Assembly (NCBI GenBank): GCA_964628385.1
Contig: CAZVOD010000091.1
Coordinates: 1 to 17,033, forward strand
Direction: 5' to 3'
Source of the DNA: JANQPA01 sp964628385
GTDB lineage: Bacteria; Bacteroidota; Bacteroidia; Chitinophagales; Saprospiraceae
Length of the DNA: 17,033 nt
Positions 6,536 through 14,371 of the stretch are shown piece by piece. The position numbers and the translations under genes are program-made. The notes under the pieces were generated by a model. That model searched no databases and was not told the origin of the DNA. It saw nothing but the letters and a program-made list of their open reading frames with translations. Numbering within the stretch: the stretch's first letter is position 1; each line of letters begins with the position of its first letter.

Positions 6536-7727
6536 TCCAGATCCGGTTACTCCATAAAACTATTGCACTGAGTACAGTTGCAGAAAGCCAGAATATCCCG
6601 GCGTAGTCCCAGCCGTTATCCAGTAAAAGGCCAAAACTAAGTGGCCCCAGCGCGGTACTGAATACCATGACGGTTGTAAAAACAGACCTTACTGACCCAA
6701 TCACTTCGGCACCAAATATTTCGGCAAACAAAGCATTGTTAATCGTACTGCCGGCGCCGTTGGAAATCCCCAGGACCGCCAGAGCAATCGGGTAGGTCAT
6801 GGGCGCATCAAAATAAGCCAGCACTGCTAACCCAAAAACATAAGGAATCATCATAAAAGCGAAGAGCCGACGGGCCGTCAGGCGGTCTACTAAATACCCT
6901 GCACCCATCATAGAAAAGGCGCTTACTGTTGCAAATACAGATAAAGAGCCGGCCACCCACGAGGGTTCCCAGCCTTGGCTATTGCCCAGTTTTATTTGAT
7001 AATACAAGATTGCTGTATTTAGGAATCCCATCATAAATACCGCCGGAGCAATAGTCCAAAAAGAAGAATTCTTCATTACCTCCAAAGGATTGCGCCTTAC
7101 GGCTGCGGAGTTACTGTTATTTTTTTGGGGAAATAGAATGCCTGAATCTTGCTTGCGAAGCAAAATAAATACTAAGGGGAGAACCAATACCAGTAAACTC
7201 AGACTTGAAATTTGTAAGCTCATCCTCCAACCTACGGCGCTGATCCCCAGGGCAATGATCAAAGGAAGTATCGCTTCTCCTATCGGATGGCCCAATGTGG
7301 CAATGCTTATGGCCTTACCCCTGTTGCCTACAAATGCTCTGGCCATTGTTGATATGGCTGTATGGCTCATCAACCCCTGACCGAATAAGCGCAACCCATA
7401 AAAACCGATCACTACTAAAATTGAATGAACCGCCAGTGAGAGTACCAAACAGGCCAGTATCAATCCACTAACTACTGCAAGTGTAAATTTTCTCAGCGGC
7501 ATGGTATCTACCAAACGGCCAATCCATGGCAATGAAAAGGCAGCAGCTATAGTAGCCATTGCATAAAAAGAACTCAGACCAGTATTGGATAAACTAAACA
7601 CATCCTCAAGCTTTGGAATATACAACGATATCAAAAACGTTTGTCCATAACTGGAGAAAAAGGTGAGCAATAAACCAAAAAGCAGTAGCTCTTTGTTTGC
7701 AGATAAAAAGGCTAATATTCTTTGCAT
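6513..7727 (-). CDS. Major facilitator superfamily transporter
   Basis: The protein has 404 residues from ATG 7727; an upstream in-frame GTG at 7760 would add 11 residues without improving the match. About twelve membrane segments can be read. The loop after segment 2 has the MFS motif A form GRLVDTMPLRK, and the N-half carries GLRLFGQGLMSHTA and GWRMSLQ. The general look (SLYIPKLEDVFSLSNTGLS, FAEIFGAEVIGSVRSVFT) is that of the monocarboxylate/oxalate-formate and CynX-like branch, so a small organic anion is a reasonable guess. The substrate is not identifiable from sequence or neighbours. It stands alone and is divergent from the FISUMP gene with a 237-base spacer. Its 3' end runs 23 bases into the convergent DUF6134 gene. 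Confidence 0.88.
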   Translation of the reverse strand: MQRILAFLSANKELLLFGLLLTFFSSYGQTFLISLYIPKLEDVFSLSNTGLSSFYAMATIAAAFSLPWIGRLVDTMPLRKFTLAVVSGLILACLVLSLAVHSILVVIGFYGLRLFGQGLMSHTAISTMARAFVGNRGKAISIATLGHPIGEAILPLIIALGISAVGWRMSLQISSLSLLVLVLPLVFILLRKQDSGILFPQKNNSNSAAVRRNPLEVMKNSSFWTIAPAVFMMGFLNTAILYYQIKLGNSQGWEPSWVAGSLSVFATVSAFSMMGAGYLVDRLTARRLFAFMMIPYVFGLAVLAYFDAPMTYPIALAVLGISNGAGSTINNALFAEIFGAEVIGSVRSVFTTVMVFSTALGPLSFGLLLDNGWDYAGIFWLSATVLSAIVLWSNRIWITSEVPS

Positions 7728-7823
7728 AGAGGACGATTTAAAATGTCGAAAGTATAACACACAAAAAATGAAGCCGTTGTTCGAATCTCCTCTTAAATCC
7801 TCTGATTTTAACTGTAGATAAGG

Positions 7824-7860
7824 GCATTTAAAATGCTCAAACTTTTTTAACTTAGAGCAT
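7824..7860. promoter_or_regulatory. Overlapping dyads in the divergent spacer
   Basis: GCATTT (7824-7829) and AAATGC (7831-7836) form a near-palindrome around one base. The overlapping ATGCTC (7833-7838) is also an exact inverted repeat of GAGCAT (7855-7860) across a T-rich stretch. The shared central ATGC can take part in either pairing. The site lies about 100 bases upstream of the MFS start and about 105 bases upstream of the FISUMP start, so it could act on either gene. No operator family is recognised. Confidence 0.35.
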
Positions 7861-7874
7861 CATTCAATGAACCT

Positions 7875-7940
7875 GACTTGTTTCGAAGGGGTAGCATACT
7901 GTTAAACCAACAAGCTATTTTAATACTTTTGAAACAGGTC
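7875..7940 (+). promoter_or_regulatory. Long stem-loop element, copy 2, before the FISUMP gene
   Basis: GACTTGTTTCGAAGG (7875-7889) pairs with CTTTTGAAACAGGTC (7926-7940): 15 continuous pairs, 12 Watson-Crick and three G-T. Within the 36-base loop, TAGC (7892-7895) pairs with GCTA (7914-7917) and TGTT (7900-7903) with AACA (7909-7912), giving a three-tier structure. The left arm matches copy 1 (2028-2042) at 13 of 15 positions and total length is nearly the same. Most arm differences swap Watson-Crick and wobble pairs without breaking the stem. It could be an RNA element or, if transcription starts inside the right arm, a DNA dyad around the promoter. Confidence 0.55.
7924..7931 (+). promoter_or_regulatory. 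Candidate Bacteroidota -7 promoter box
   Basis: TACTTTTG fits the Bacteroidota primary sigma -7 consensus TAnnTTTG exactly and lies 33 bases upstream of the FISUMP ATG. No clear -33 TTTG/TTG partner is visible at the expected spacing, so confidence is low. If used, the transcript would start around 7937 and would still include the short hairpin before the start codon. Confidence 0.35.
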
Positions 7941-7963
7941 TAACACATAACCACCAGACCTGT
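7934..7963 (+). promoter_or_regulatory. Hairpin ending one base before the FISUMP start codon
   Basis: ACAGGTCT (7934-7941) and AGACCTGT (7956-7963) are perfect inverted repeats of eight bases around a 14-base loop; the ATG starts at 7965. The left arm is the same segment that forms the right arm of the 7875-7940 stem, so the two structures exclude each other. Formed in RNA, the hairpin would crowd the ribosome landing site. As DNA it could be an operator. Confidence 0.5.
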
Positions 7964-7964
7964 A

Positions 7965-8978
7965 ATGAGAATATTTGTAAGTACTATCTTCAGTTTTATT
8001 TGGCTGCTGAGTCTTTCTGCTCAGGAGCCCAGCCAGAAAGTGGCGGTTTTTTCTTCAGTTGATAACAATAATACTGGATATGCTCCAATTTTTAGGGAGG
8101 TATTGATAGAAAAACTGGCCAAATCAAACCGCTATAAGCCCGTAGAACGCGATCTGATCGATCAGGTATTAAAAGAAAATGAATACCAGCAGACTGGCCT
8201 GGTGGACGATACCAAGATCAAAGAGATTGGTAAGCAATTAGGAGCCGATTATGTTTGTATTTCTACCATCAATAAGCTGGGCGACAACTACTTTCTTTCG
8301 GCCAAACTTGTTGACATTTTAACTACTCTTATCGAAAAGCAAGAAAATATCCTGACGGAAAATGGCGATAAGGATCTGTATGAAAAAATGGAGCAGGTAG
8401 CCGGAAAACTCCTGCAATCCAAAGAAGCGATCAACCGGGCCATACAAGAAAAATCAGATGAATTTACCGATCCCAGAGATGGGATGACTTATAAAACCAT
8501 ACAGATCAATGGACTGACCTGGATGGCCCAAAACCTCAACTACGATATTGGTGAAGGTTCTTTCCACTACAATAATGACCCCAGGAATGGCGAACGCTTT
8601 GGTCGGCTTTATACCTTTGAAGCGGCCTTGATTGCCTGCCCTTCCGGCTGGCGCCTGCCACTGGAAGAAGAATGGCGAGAACTAACCAAACTATACGGCG
8701 GAGCAAATGACGATGCCAGCGATGGTGGCGAAGCGGCTCATAAGGCTTTAATAACCGGTGGTGAAAGTGGGTTTAATGCCCTCTTCGCCGGATTCAAACA
8801 CAAAGACGGTGCAGAAAACTTCAGAAACTTTGGAACATACGGCTATTATTGGACAGCCACGGGCCGGGATGCTTCTGAAGCCTGGCGATATAGCTTTGAC
8901 GGACGCGGCCTGAGATTAATTCGCGGATATACCTCTATGGGTTATGCTTACTCTTGCAGATGTGTGAAAGGTGAATAA
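7965..8978 (+). CDS. Exported CsgG-like plus FISUMP two-domain protein
   Basis: The protein has 337 residues. A signal peptide covers 1-19 (ending LSLSAQ). Residues 24-150 look like a CsgG/LpoB-type alpha-beta domain: a VAVFSSVD first strand, then RYKPVERDLIDQVLKENEYQQTG, IGKQLGADYVCISTI and FLSAKLVDI, the order seen in such domains. Residues about 168-336 are a FISUMP domain (Fibrobacter major paralogous type): the opening DGMTYKTIQINGLTWMAQNL, CPSGWRLPLEEEW in the middle, YYWTAT near the end and a closing YSCRCVK. The FISUMP domain is common in cell-surface proteins of Bacteroidota and Fibrobacter and has no proven activity. The combination suggests an envelope-located sensor or scaffold, but this is inference. 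The gene is monocistronic, with an elaborate leader and a strong hairpin after the stop. Confidence 0.85.
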   Translation: MRIFVSTIFSFIWLLSLSAQEPSQKVAVFSSVDNNNTGYAPIFREVLIEKLAKSNRYKPVERDLIDQVLKENEYQQTGLVDDTKIKEIGKQLGADYVCISTINKLGDNYFLSAKLVDILTTLIEKQENILTENGDKDLYEKMEQVAGKLLQSKEAINRAIQEKSDEFTDPRDGMTYKTIQINGLTWMAQNLNYDIGEGSFHYNNDPRNGERFGRLYTFEAALIACPSGWRLPLEEEWRELTKLYGGANDDASDGGEAAHKALITGGESGFNALFAGFKHKDGAENFRNFGTYGYYWTATGRDASEAWRYSFDGRGLRLIRGYTSMGYAYSCRCVKGE

Positions 8979-8984
8979 ACCCAA

Positions 8985-9008
8985 GGCGCTATTTTTGAAA
9001 ATAGCGCC
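8985..9008. terminator. Perfect hairpin between convergent genes
   Basis: GGCGCTATTTT (8985-8995) and AAAATAGCGCC (8998-9008) are exact inverted repeats with only two bases between them. It starts 7 bases after the FISUMP stop and lies 36 bases beyond the thioredoxin-lipoprotein stop, so it can serve both genes. The inner A-T pairs would open to form a workable loop. Downstream on the plus strand is C-rich (C5AGGC8, with C8 at 9015-9022) instead of a T-run, so its strength as an intrinsic terminator is uncertain. Confidence 0.65.
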
Positions 9009-9043
9009 CCCAGGCCCCCCCCAATGGATGACAAAGCTATCAA

Positions 9044-10525
9044 TTAGCCATTTCGCTGCTGATCAAGAGCAATTAGCTGATCCAATTGACTGACTTTTAG
9101 GTTTTTTCCTATAATTACTCGGTCTTCGTTTAATACATAAATTTCTGGCGTATTGTCTACGTAGTAGGTTTTATAGATAGACTGATTCGTAGGATCAAAG
9201 ACATTAGTAAAGCCCATGTTGTTGGAGGCGATAAAATCTTTCCAGGTCTTATCATCGGTATCCAGAGCGATAGCGTATACATCTACACCCTTAGCTTTGT
9301 TTCTGTTATAAAAATCTACCAGCTTTGGTGTTTCCTCAATACAATGATCACAAGTAGGGTTATACATAAAAACAACAACATAAGGTGCCTTTGAATCATA
9401 AATAGCTTTCATTACACCGCCGGGGTTTTTGGCCTTCACATTCGGCCCTTTTTGGCCTACCAATGAATTCGCCATTTCGCTGGCTCTCATTTGTAAGCGG
9501 TAAACTTCCAGAGAATCCATCCAGAATGCTTTATTCCGGGTAAAATAGTTTTGAACCATATGCACATAAATAGCTTCCGCATCCATTATGGGCGTTTCCC
9601 CTGGAGTATATTTCACAGCAATCCAGTTGGAGAAAAACTCGTAATAATCTGACCCTACAGGTACCCTGTTCATCAACTTACTAACGGAAGCAATGATAGA
9701 ATCCGGCTTTTGGTCCGTAATCTCGGTAATGTAGCGATTCAGCTTATTGAAAATCACCGGAGTTCTCAAAAGGCGCTCATCATTGAAATTGACATTATCC
9801 CAAAATTCGCTTCTGTACTGCACTATCTGCTTAATCGCATCAACAGAACCATCCGGCTTGCGAAAATCCTTAATGTCAGGATTTTGCCCGGATCTTTTGA
9901 AGGCGGTAAAGAAAGAATTAGGATATTCATCAAACAGTTCCTGAAGGTGATCTTTGCGCTCTTGTATCATCTCATCCTGCTGCGCCTTCAGACTGGCATA
10001 TTGTGGATCTGCCTCGGAAATGCTTCTCAACTGAGAACCCACAGCGCTGAAGCGAGGCGAGTATTCTGCTTCAAACTTTAGGTTTTTGTATAGCAACTCG
10101 TTCTCCAGACTGCCCTCTACCTGCATACTTTGAACGATATTGTTGACGCTTGTCGCAAGAGAGAAAGTTTGATCAGCATCTATAAGAAACTGTACAGCAG
10201 ATTGATCGGAAAAGAATACATAGTACAATCCGGGCTCATAAGGCTCCTCTCTCTTGAAGGTCACTTTCCCCTGGCTATTCACCTGTGCCGAGTCAGCAAC
10301 GAATCGCGTCTCTCGATAAAAAGACATTAAATAGCCTTTACCAGCTGGTGCCCCCTGAATTTGAATAGAAAAATCCGGAGATTCCAGATCGTAGTTTCTA
10401 TTTACCATTTTGGTAGCTACAGCTTTACTAGCCTCTGTATCAACTCCTGCCGACGCCTGCTCCGACTCATTAGAGCTGCATCCTACTGTTAGGATTATCA
10501 ATAGAAATAAAGTGCGATATAACAT
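9044..10525 (-). CDS. TlpA-like thioredoxin-fold lipoprotein with DUF4369/DUF5106 regions
   Basis: The protein has 493 residues. The lipoprotein signal MLYRTLFLLIILTVGC gives Cys16 as the lipidated residue. Residues about 50-150 have the beta-rich DUF4369 look (KGYLMSFYRETRFVADSAQV, then GLYYVFFSDQ). Residues about 155-350 form a helical DUF5106-like spacer. Residues about 355-490 are a thioredoxin fold with the active site CDHC (392-395) in VVVFMYNPTCDHCIEETP and a cis-Pro segment NTPEIYVLN. Periplasmic thiol:disulphide exchange is likely, either reducing or repairing exported proteins; the partner is unknown. The start codon follows an A8 run (10531-10538 on the plus strand as T8), typical of A-rich Bacteroidota leaders. 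The gene begins 46 bases after the DUF58 stop and may be the last gene of the MoxR-type operon, though the spacer has a small dyad (10545-10560). Confidence 0.87.
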   Translation of the reverse strand: MLYRTLFLLIILTVGCSSNESEQASAGVDTEASKAVATKMVNRNYDLESPDFSIQIQGAPAGKGYLMSFYRETRFVADSAQVNSQGKVTFKREEPYEPGLYYVFFSDQSAVQFLIDADQTFSLATSVNNIVQSMQVEGSLENELLYKNLKFEAEYSPRFSAVGSQLRSISEADPQYASLKAQQDEMIQERKDHLQELFDEYPNSFFTAFKRSGQNPDIKDFRKPDGSVDAIKQIVQYRSEFWDNVNFNDERLLRTPVIFNKLNRYITEITDQKPDSIIASVSKLMNRVPVGSDYYEFFSNWIAVKYTPGETPIMDAEAIYVHMVQNYFTRNKAFWMDSLEVYRLQMRASEMANSLVGQKGPNVKAKNPGGVMKAIYDSKAPYVVVFMYNPTCDHCIEETPKLVDFYNRNKAKGVDVYAIALDTDDKTWKDFIASNNMGFTNVFDPTNQSIYKTYYVDNTPEIYVLNEDRVIIGKNLKVSQLDQLIALDQQRNG

Positions 10526-10571
10526 ATTTCTTTTTTTTGATCACGAAATTAAGGAATTTCCTGGAGTGTGC

Positions 10572-11900
10572 TCAAATTAAGCCTCGTGATTTAAGCTCTA
10601 AATACTTGTTAATAGTGTTAACGGATAGTTCTTCTGGCTTTGTAAGGATGGCCTGGATACCATATTGCTTTAATTTCTGGACCATTTGTTCTTTTTCATT
10701 CAAAAACTTTTGGGCAATAGTTTGATAATATATCCCTTCGACATCCTGTACTTCTTGTTCAGCAAAAGATCTGATCTCTGTATTTTCAAAGAACACAACC
10801 ACCAAAAGATGAATACGGTTGACTTTCCTCAAGACTGGCAACACGCGCTCCAAAGCATAATTACTCTCAAAGTTTGTAAATAAAAGAATTAGGCTCCTTC
10901 CTCTAATTAGTTTACGTGCACCATAGTACAACAGTTCATAATTGGCTTCAAACTGTCGTTGCTGCTCCTTGTACAGGGCGATAAGAATTTTACTCAGCTG
11001 CGTATTCTTTGAGTCCGCTTTAACCGTCCCTCCAATCTTATCTGAAAAAGTAATTAATCCGGCTTTATCATACTTTTGGAGCGCAATATTTGAAATCACC
11101 AGAGTTGTATTAATAGCGTAGTCCATGAGGCTCATACCTTCAAATGGCATCTTCATAGCTCGGCTTTTATCAATTACACAATACACTTGCTGCGCTCGCT
11201 CATCTTCGTATTGGTTGACCATCAAAGATGTTCGCCGACCACTGGCCTTCCAGTTGATACTGCGATAATCATCGCCGCGTACATAGCTTTTAATTTGCTC
11301 AAATTCGTAGCTGTGGCCAATTCTACGGATACGCTTTATGCCCTGTTGAGTGGTTACCCTTTCGAAAGCTCTCAACTCCATTTGCTTCATTTGCAGGATG
11401 GAGGGATAAACCGGTACATGGATAGCCGCCGGAATACTGATCTTTCGCTCTCCCAGTCCAATTAGAGTACTTACAAAAAGCTGAATATCCCCAAAGGTAT
11501 ATTCACCCCTCTGTGTGGGCTTTAGCTCATAGGAAATCTGCTTGACCTCTCCAGGACTTACGCTGAATTCTCTCTTAAAATCTCTGAGCTGAAATTGAAA
11601 GGGTAGCTCATCTATCAAAGTAACCTGAAGGGCCTGATTGCTGATGTTTTGCAGCGTAATAGACAGGCTGTTTTCGTCTCCTAAAGAAAGAATTCTGGGT
11701 ACTTTCCGTTGTGCCTCCAGAGTGAGGTTGGAAAAATAAAGTAAAATAATGTCAAGAATAAAGACCGCAATAAATAAAATTAACAGCACCTGCACTGCAG
11801 AGAAAAAAGGCCTGGCAGCAAAGCTCAGTACAAACAATACGATCAATGCCGCACAAATATAGTAGAATCGATCCTTTAGAAATAGTGTCTTTATTTTCAT
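10572..11900 (-). CDS. DUF58 / von Willebrand factor A-like membrane protein
   Basis: ATG 11900 is chosen (442 residues). An in-frame TTG at 11945 would add 15 residues that match nothing I know. Two membrane segments lie at about residues 13-31 and 36-56. They are followed by a beta-sandwich region (65-165) and the DUF58 signature (about 198-222, GHSYEFEQIKSYVRGDDYR then NWKASGRR). A vWA-like fold follows, with the metal-site motif in the reduced form VIDKSRAM (242-249) rather than DxSxS. In this widespread pairing the DUF58 protein is the membrane partner of a MoxR ATPase, which is encoded just upstream with 54 bases between. Bat proteins of the same group are linked to stress and envelope functions; the exact role here is unknown. 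Confidence 0.9.
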   Translation of the reverse strand: MKIKTLFLKDRFYYICAALIVLFVLSFAARPFFSAVQVLLILFIAVFILDIILLYFSNLTLEAQRKVPRILSLGDENSLSITLQNISNQALQVTLIDELPFQFQLRDFKREFSVSPGEVKQISYELKPTQRGEYTFGDIQLFVSTLIGLGERKISIPAAIHVPVYPSILQMKQMELRAFERVTTQQGIKRIRRIGHSYEFEQIKSYVRGDDYRSINWKASGRRTSLMVNQYEDERAQQVYCVIDKSRAMKMPFEGMSLMDYAINTTLVISNIALQKYDKAGLITFSDKIGGTVKADSKNTQLSKILIALYKEQQRQFEANYELLYYGARKLIRGRSLILLFTNFESNYALERVLPVLRKVNRIHLLVVVFFENTEIRSFAEQEVQDVEGIYYQTIAQKFLNEKEQMVQKLKQYGIQAILTKPEELSVNTINKYLELKSRGLI

Positions 11901-11954
11901 ATGACTCTGTCCGTGAAGTAATTTCAGTGAAGACCAGCCCGGCAATACAATAGA

Positions 11955-13061
11955 CTATCGTGGAACTTCCATCTTCTGAACGATGTCCTTGATGACATCC
12001 CGGGTATCGTAGCCTTCCATTTCTCGTTCTGGCGTCAGGATCACCCGGTGATTAAGTACCGGATAAGCAACGTATTGTATGTCTTCCGGGGTTACAAAAT
12101 CCCGGCCCTGTATAGCGGCTACGGCTTTCGCAGTCTTCAAAATAGCCAGTGAAGCTCTCGGTGATGCCCCCAAATATAGGTCGCCATTATTCCGGGTATC
12201 ATGAATGATCGCAGCTATATAATCCAGTAGCTCATCTTTGATGTATATTTTTTCTATCAATTCCTGGCACTCTTTAATTTGCACCGCATTAAAAACGGGC
12301 TGTACCATATCCCTCTGACTGAGTTTAAAGTCTTTGCGAAAACGCCTCAAAATAGCCTTTTCTTCTTCCAGGCTTGGATACTGTAAATTGATCTTCATCA
12401 GAAAGCGATCTAGCTGAGCTTCCGGAAGCTTGTACGTTCCCTCTTGTTCTATGGGGTTTTGGGTAGCAATAACAAAGAAAGGAAATTCCATTTGATAGGT
12501 TTGACCATCCACTGTTACCTGGTATTCTTCCATGACCTCAAAGAGCGCCGACTGTGTCTTGGCAGGAGCTCTATTGATTTCATCAATTAGTACAATATTG
12601 GAAAATACTGGCCCTGCATTAAAAGAGAAGGCGGAAGTTTGCATATTGAAAATAGTCGTACCGATCACATCACTGGGCATCAGGTCAGGTGTAAACTGAA
12701 TACGGGCAAAATCAACCGCAAGGCTTTGGGCCAGCAACTTGGCAGATAGCGTTTTGGCAATACCCGGCACCCCTTCTATTAGAACATGTCCTCCCGCAAA
12801 AATGCCGGCCATCATTAATTCAATCAGCTCATCCTGACCAATTATAATTTTGTGCAGCTCTGCTTTGGCATTTGCCACGGCTTCCCCAATCTTCTGGACG
12901 GCCAGCCGCCGGTTGAGTAATTCCTCCTCTCCTTCTGCCAGAGTTGGTTCCTCCTCTTGCTGACCAGCCGAAGGTGTTAGCTCCTGAGGCTCCCGCTGTT
13001 CTTCGTTCATCGAGCTGTAATCCTGTTCCTGATTATCTTCAATATGCATGGACATAAGCAT
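11955..13061 (-). CDS. MoxR-family AAA+ ATPase
   Basis: The protein has 368 residues. Residues 1-50 are an acidic, Glu/Gln-rich extension likely to be disordered. The AAA_3 core follows: Walker A GVPGIAKT (97-104), Walker B NIVLIDEIN (155-163, Asp160-Glu161), sensor 1 region ATQNPIEQEGTY (199-210), the EAQLDRF segment with a candidate arginine finger (Arg219), and a lid domain with SPRASLAILKTAKA. MoxR ATPases act as chaperone-like remodelers of vWA-domain partners; here the partner is most likely the DUF58 protein downstream. The start codon shares one base with the DUF4350 stop (TAATG arrangement at 13061), which points to translational coupling. Two further in-frame ATGs occur within the first five codons (residues 3 and 5), so the exact start may be a few codons later. 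Confidence 0.95.
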   Translation of the reverse strand: MLMSMHIEDNQEQDYSSMNEEQREPQELTPSAGQQEEEPTLAEGEEELLNRRLAVQKIGEAVANAKAELHKIIIGQDELIELMMAGIFAGGHVLIEGVPGIAKTLSAKLLAQSLAVDFARIQFTPDLMPSDVIGTTIFNMQTSAFSFNAGPVFSNIVLIDEINRAPAKTQSALFEVMEEYQVTVDGQTYQMEFPFFVIATQNPIEQEGTYKLPEAQLDRFLMKINLQYPSLEEEKAILRRFRKDFKLSQRDMVQPVFNAVQIKECQELIEKIYIKDELLDYIAAIIHDTRNNGDLYLGASPRASLAILKTAKAVAAIQGRDFVTPEDIQYVAYPVLNHRVILTPEREMEGYDTRDVIKDIVQKMEVPR

Positions 13062-14371
13062 TATTTACAATTTTTATAAAATTCATCCACCTTCTTGTGA
13101 AAAGCTATAAGCGTATTTTCCGTAACAATGGATGAAGTCTGTATATTTTTGGCCATCTTCAAAAGCGCTTCGATCTTTTCAACCGGCAGTTCCGAAACTT
13201 TGGCTATACGCTCACTTTGTGCAGTATCAATAACTTCTTTTAAGGCAATTTGATATTTATTCCTCACAAAATTCCTAAATAACTTTATCTTTTGCAGGCA
13301 AAGCTGCCGATGGTCGTTCTGCAGAATGTAAAGCTTTCCGATATTTTTCAAAAACTCCAGTGAAGTGTTTTCATTTTTTTGTAATACAGGGATGACTCGC
13401 TGCCTTCGCTTGGCTTTGAACAATAAATACAATAGAGAGGAAAACAACAAAAGATACCAGGCCCAGGCCAGTGGCGGTTGGCTTAGGATATATCGCAGCG
13501 GCGTTTCATTGGAAAGGCGCCGGGAGTCACGATATGGATTGTTGCTGTTATTTCTCCTCCTCGATGTAGCTTCTGATATTTTACTGTAAGCTCCCCAATA
13601 GATAGGCCCTTCTTGCAGATGCGAAAAAACCCGATCAGCGTACTCCAGGGCATCTTCTTCCAGCAAGGCAATATTAGAGAAAGCCAGTGGAACGGTATGT
13701 AAATAAAAAAAGCCTTCTCCAAAGGGAATTCTGGCAAAATTCGTATAGATCAGCGTACTATCCGAACCAGTATATCCCAGCTTAGTCAACCCAAAACTCT
13801 GCTCACAAAAATAAAACTCGTCAATGTAGTGCCATCGGTACACGTCTGTTCTACCCCGATATTCATAAGAGAAATCAAAAGGCTCCTGCCGGTTGAGGTT
13901 GAGGTGGTAAAAATTACTGGCCGTAGTGCTGTCTATATAAAAAGAATAATCATTCCAGGGATAGCCATTGCATTCATCATAGTAAAGATAAAACATTAAA
14001 TCCTGTGGAATCGATTTGCTGGAAAGAAAGGCGCTGTTTCCATTTTCCACAAAACTCAACAAACGCTCCACATCAAGGGAGTCCAAATAGAGACCTTCTC
14101 CAATAAAAACGTAATTCATGGGCCGATTATCCCTTCTTTCCAGCGGCAATTCCTTACTCAACTTTTTATTGATAGTAAAAATTGAATCAGAAGGGAAGTA
14201 AGCAGCCAGCAAATTATAGATCACAAAAGTGCCATAAGGGTTTTTACTTTTCTCCTCGTAACTCTCCAGCCAGTTGTAACGCCTTGGACTATATTGCCAA
14301 AGCAAAGCAATAAGAATAATCAAAATGAGAACAATCCCGCTAATTATCAGTATCCTTCGGTTATTTTTCAT
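13061..14371 (-). CDS. DUF4350 membrane protein
   Basis: The protein has 436 residues. One N-terminal membrane anchor (6-25) is followed by a large extracytoplasmic part containing the DUF4350 core (NPYGTFVIYNLLAAYFP, then the FVENGNSAFLSS strand-turn at 107-117). A second membrane segment at about 300-319 (LAWAWYLLLFSSLLYLLFKA) is followed by a basic stop-transfer patch KRRQR and a cytoplasmic helical tail. This layout is normal for the family, which usually accompanies MoxR and DUF58 genes. Its function is unknown; the GATase-like fold of the core suggests ligand or partner binding, not proven catalysis. The start overlaps the DUF4129 gene by 11 bases and the stop shares a base with the MoxR start. 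Confidence 0.88.
   Translation of the reverse strand: MKNNRRILIISGIVLILIILIALLWQYSPRRYNWLESYEEKSKNPYGTFVIYNLLAAYFPSDSIFTINKKLSKELPLERRDNRPMNYVFIGEGLYLDSLDVERLLSFVENGNSAFLSSKSIPQDLMFYLYYDECNGYPWNDYSFYIDSTTASNFYHLNLNRQEPFDFSYEYRGRTDVYRWHYIDEFYFCEQSFGLTKLGYTGSDSTLIYTNFARIPFGEGFFYLHTVPLAFSNIALLEEDALEYADRVFSHLQEGPIYWGAYSKISEATSRRRNNSNNPYRDSRRLSNETPLRYILSQPPLAWAWYLLLFSSLLYLLFKAKRRQRVIPVLQKNENTSLEFLKNIGKLYILQNDHRQLCLQKIKLFRNFVRNKYQIALKEVIDTAQSERIAKVSELPVEKIEALLKMAKNIQTSSIVTENTLIAFHKKVDEFYKNCK

Noticed and set aside
9015..9022. C8 tract as a second phase-variation site
   Set aside because: It lies in the noncoding spacer between convergent stops, where length changes would not shift a frame.
10545..10560. 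GAAATT/AATTTC dyad between DUF58 and the thioredoxin lipoprotein as a terminator
   Set aside because: Six A-T-rich pairs with a four-base loop are weak, and on the transcribed minus strand it is followed by an A-run, not a T-run.
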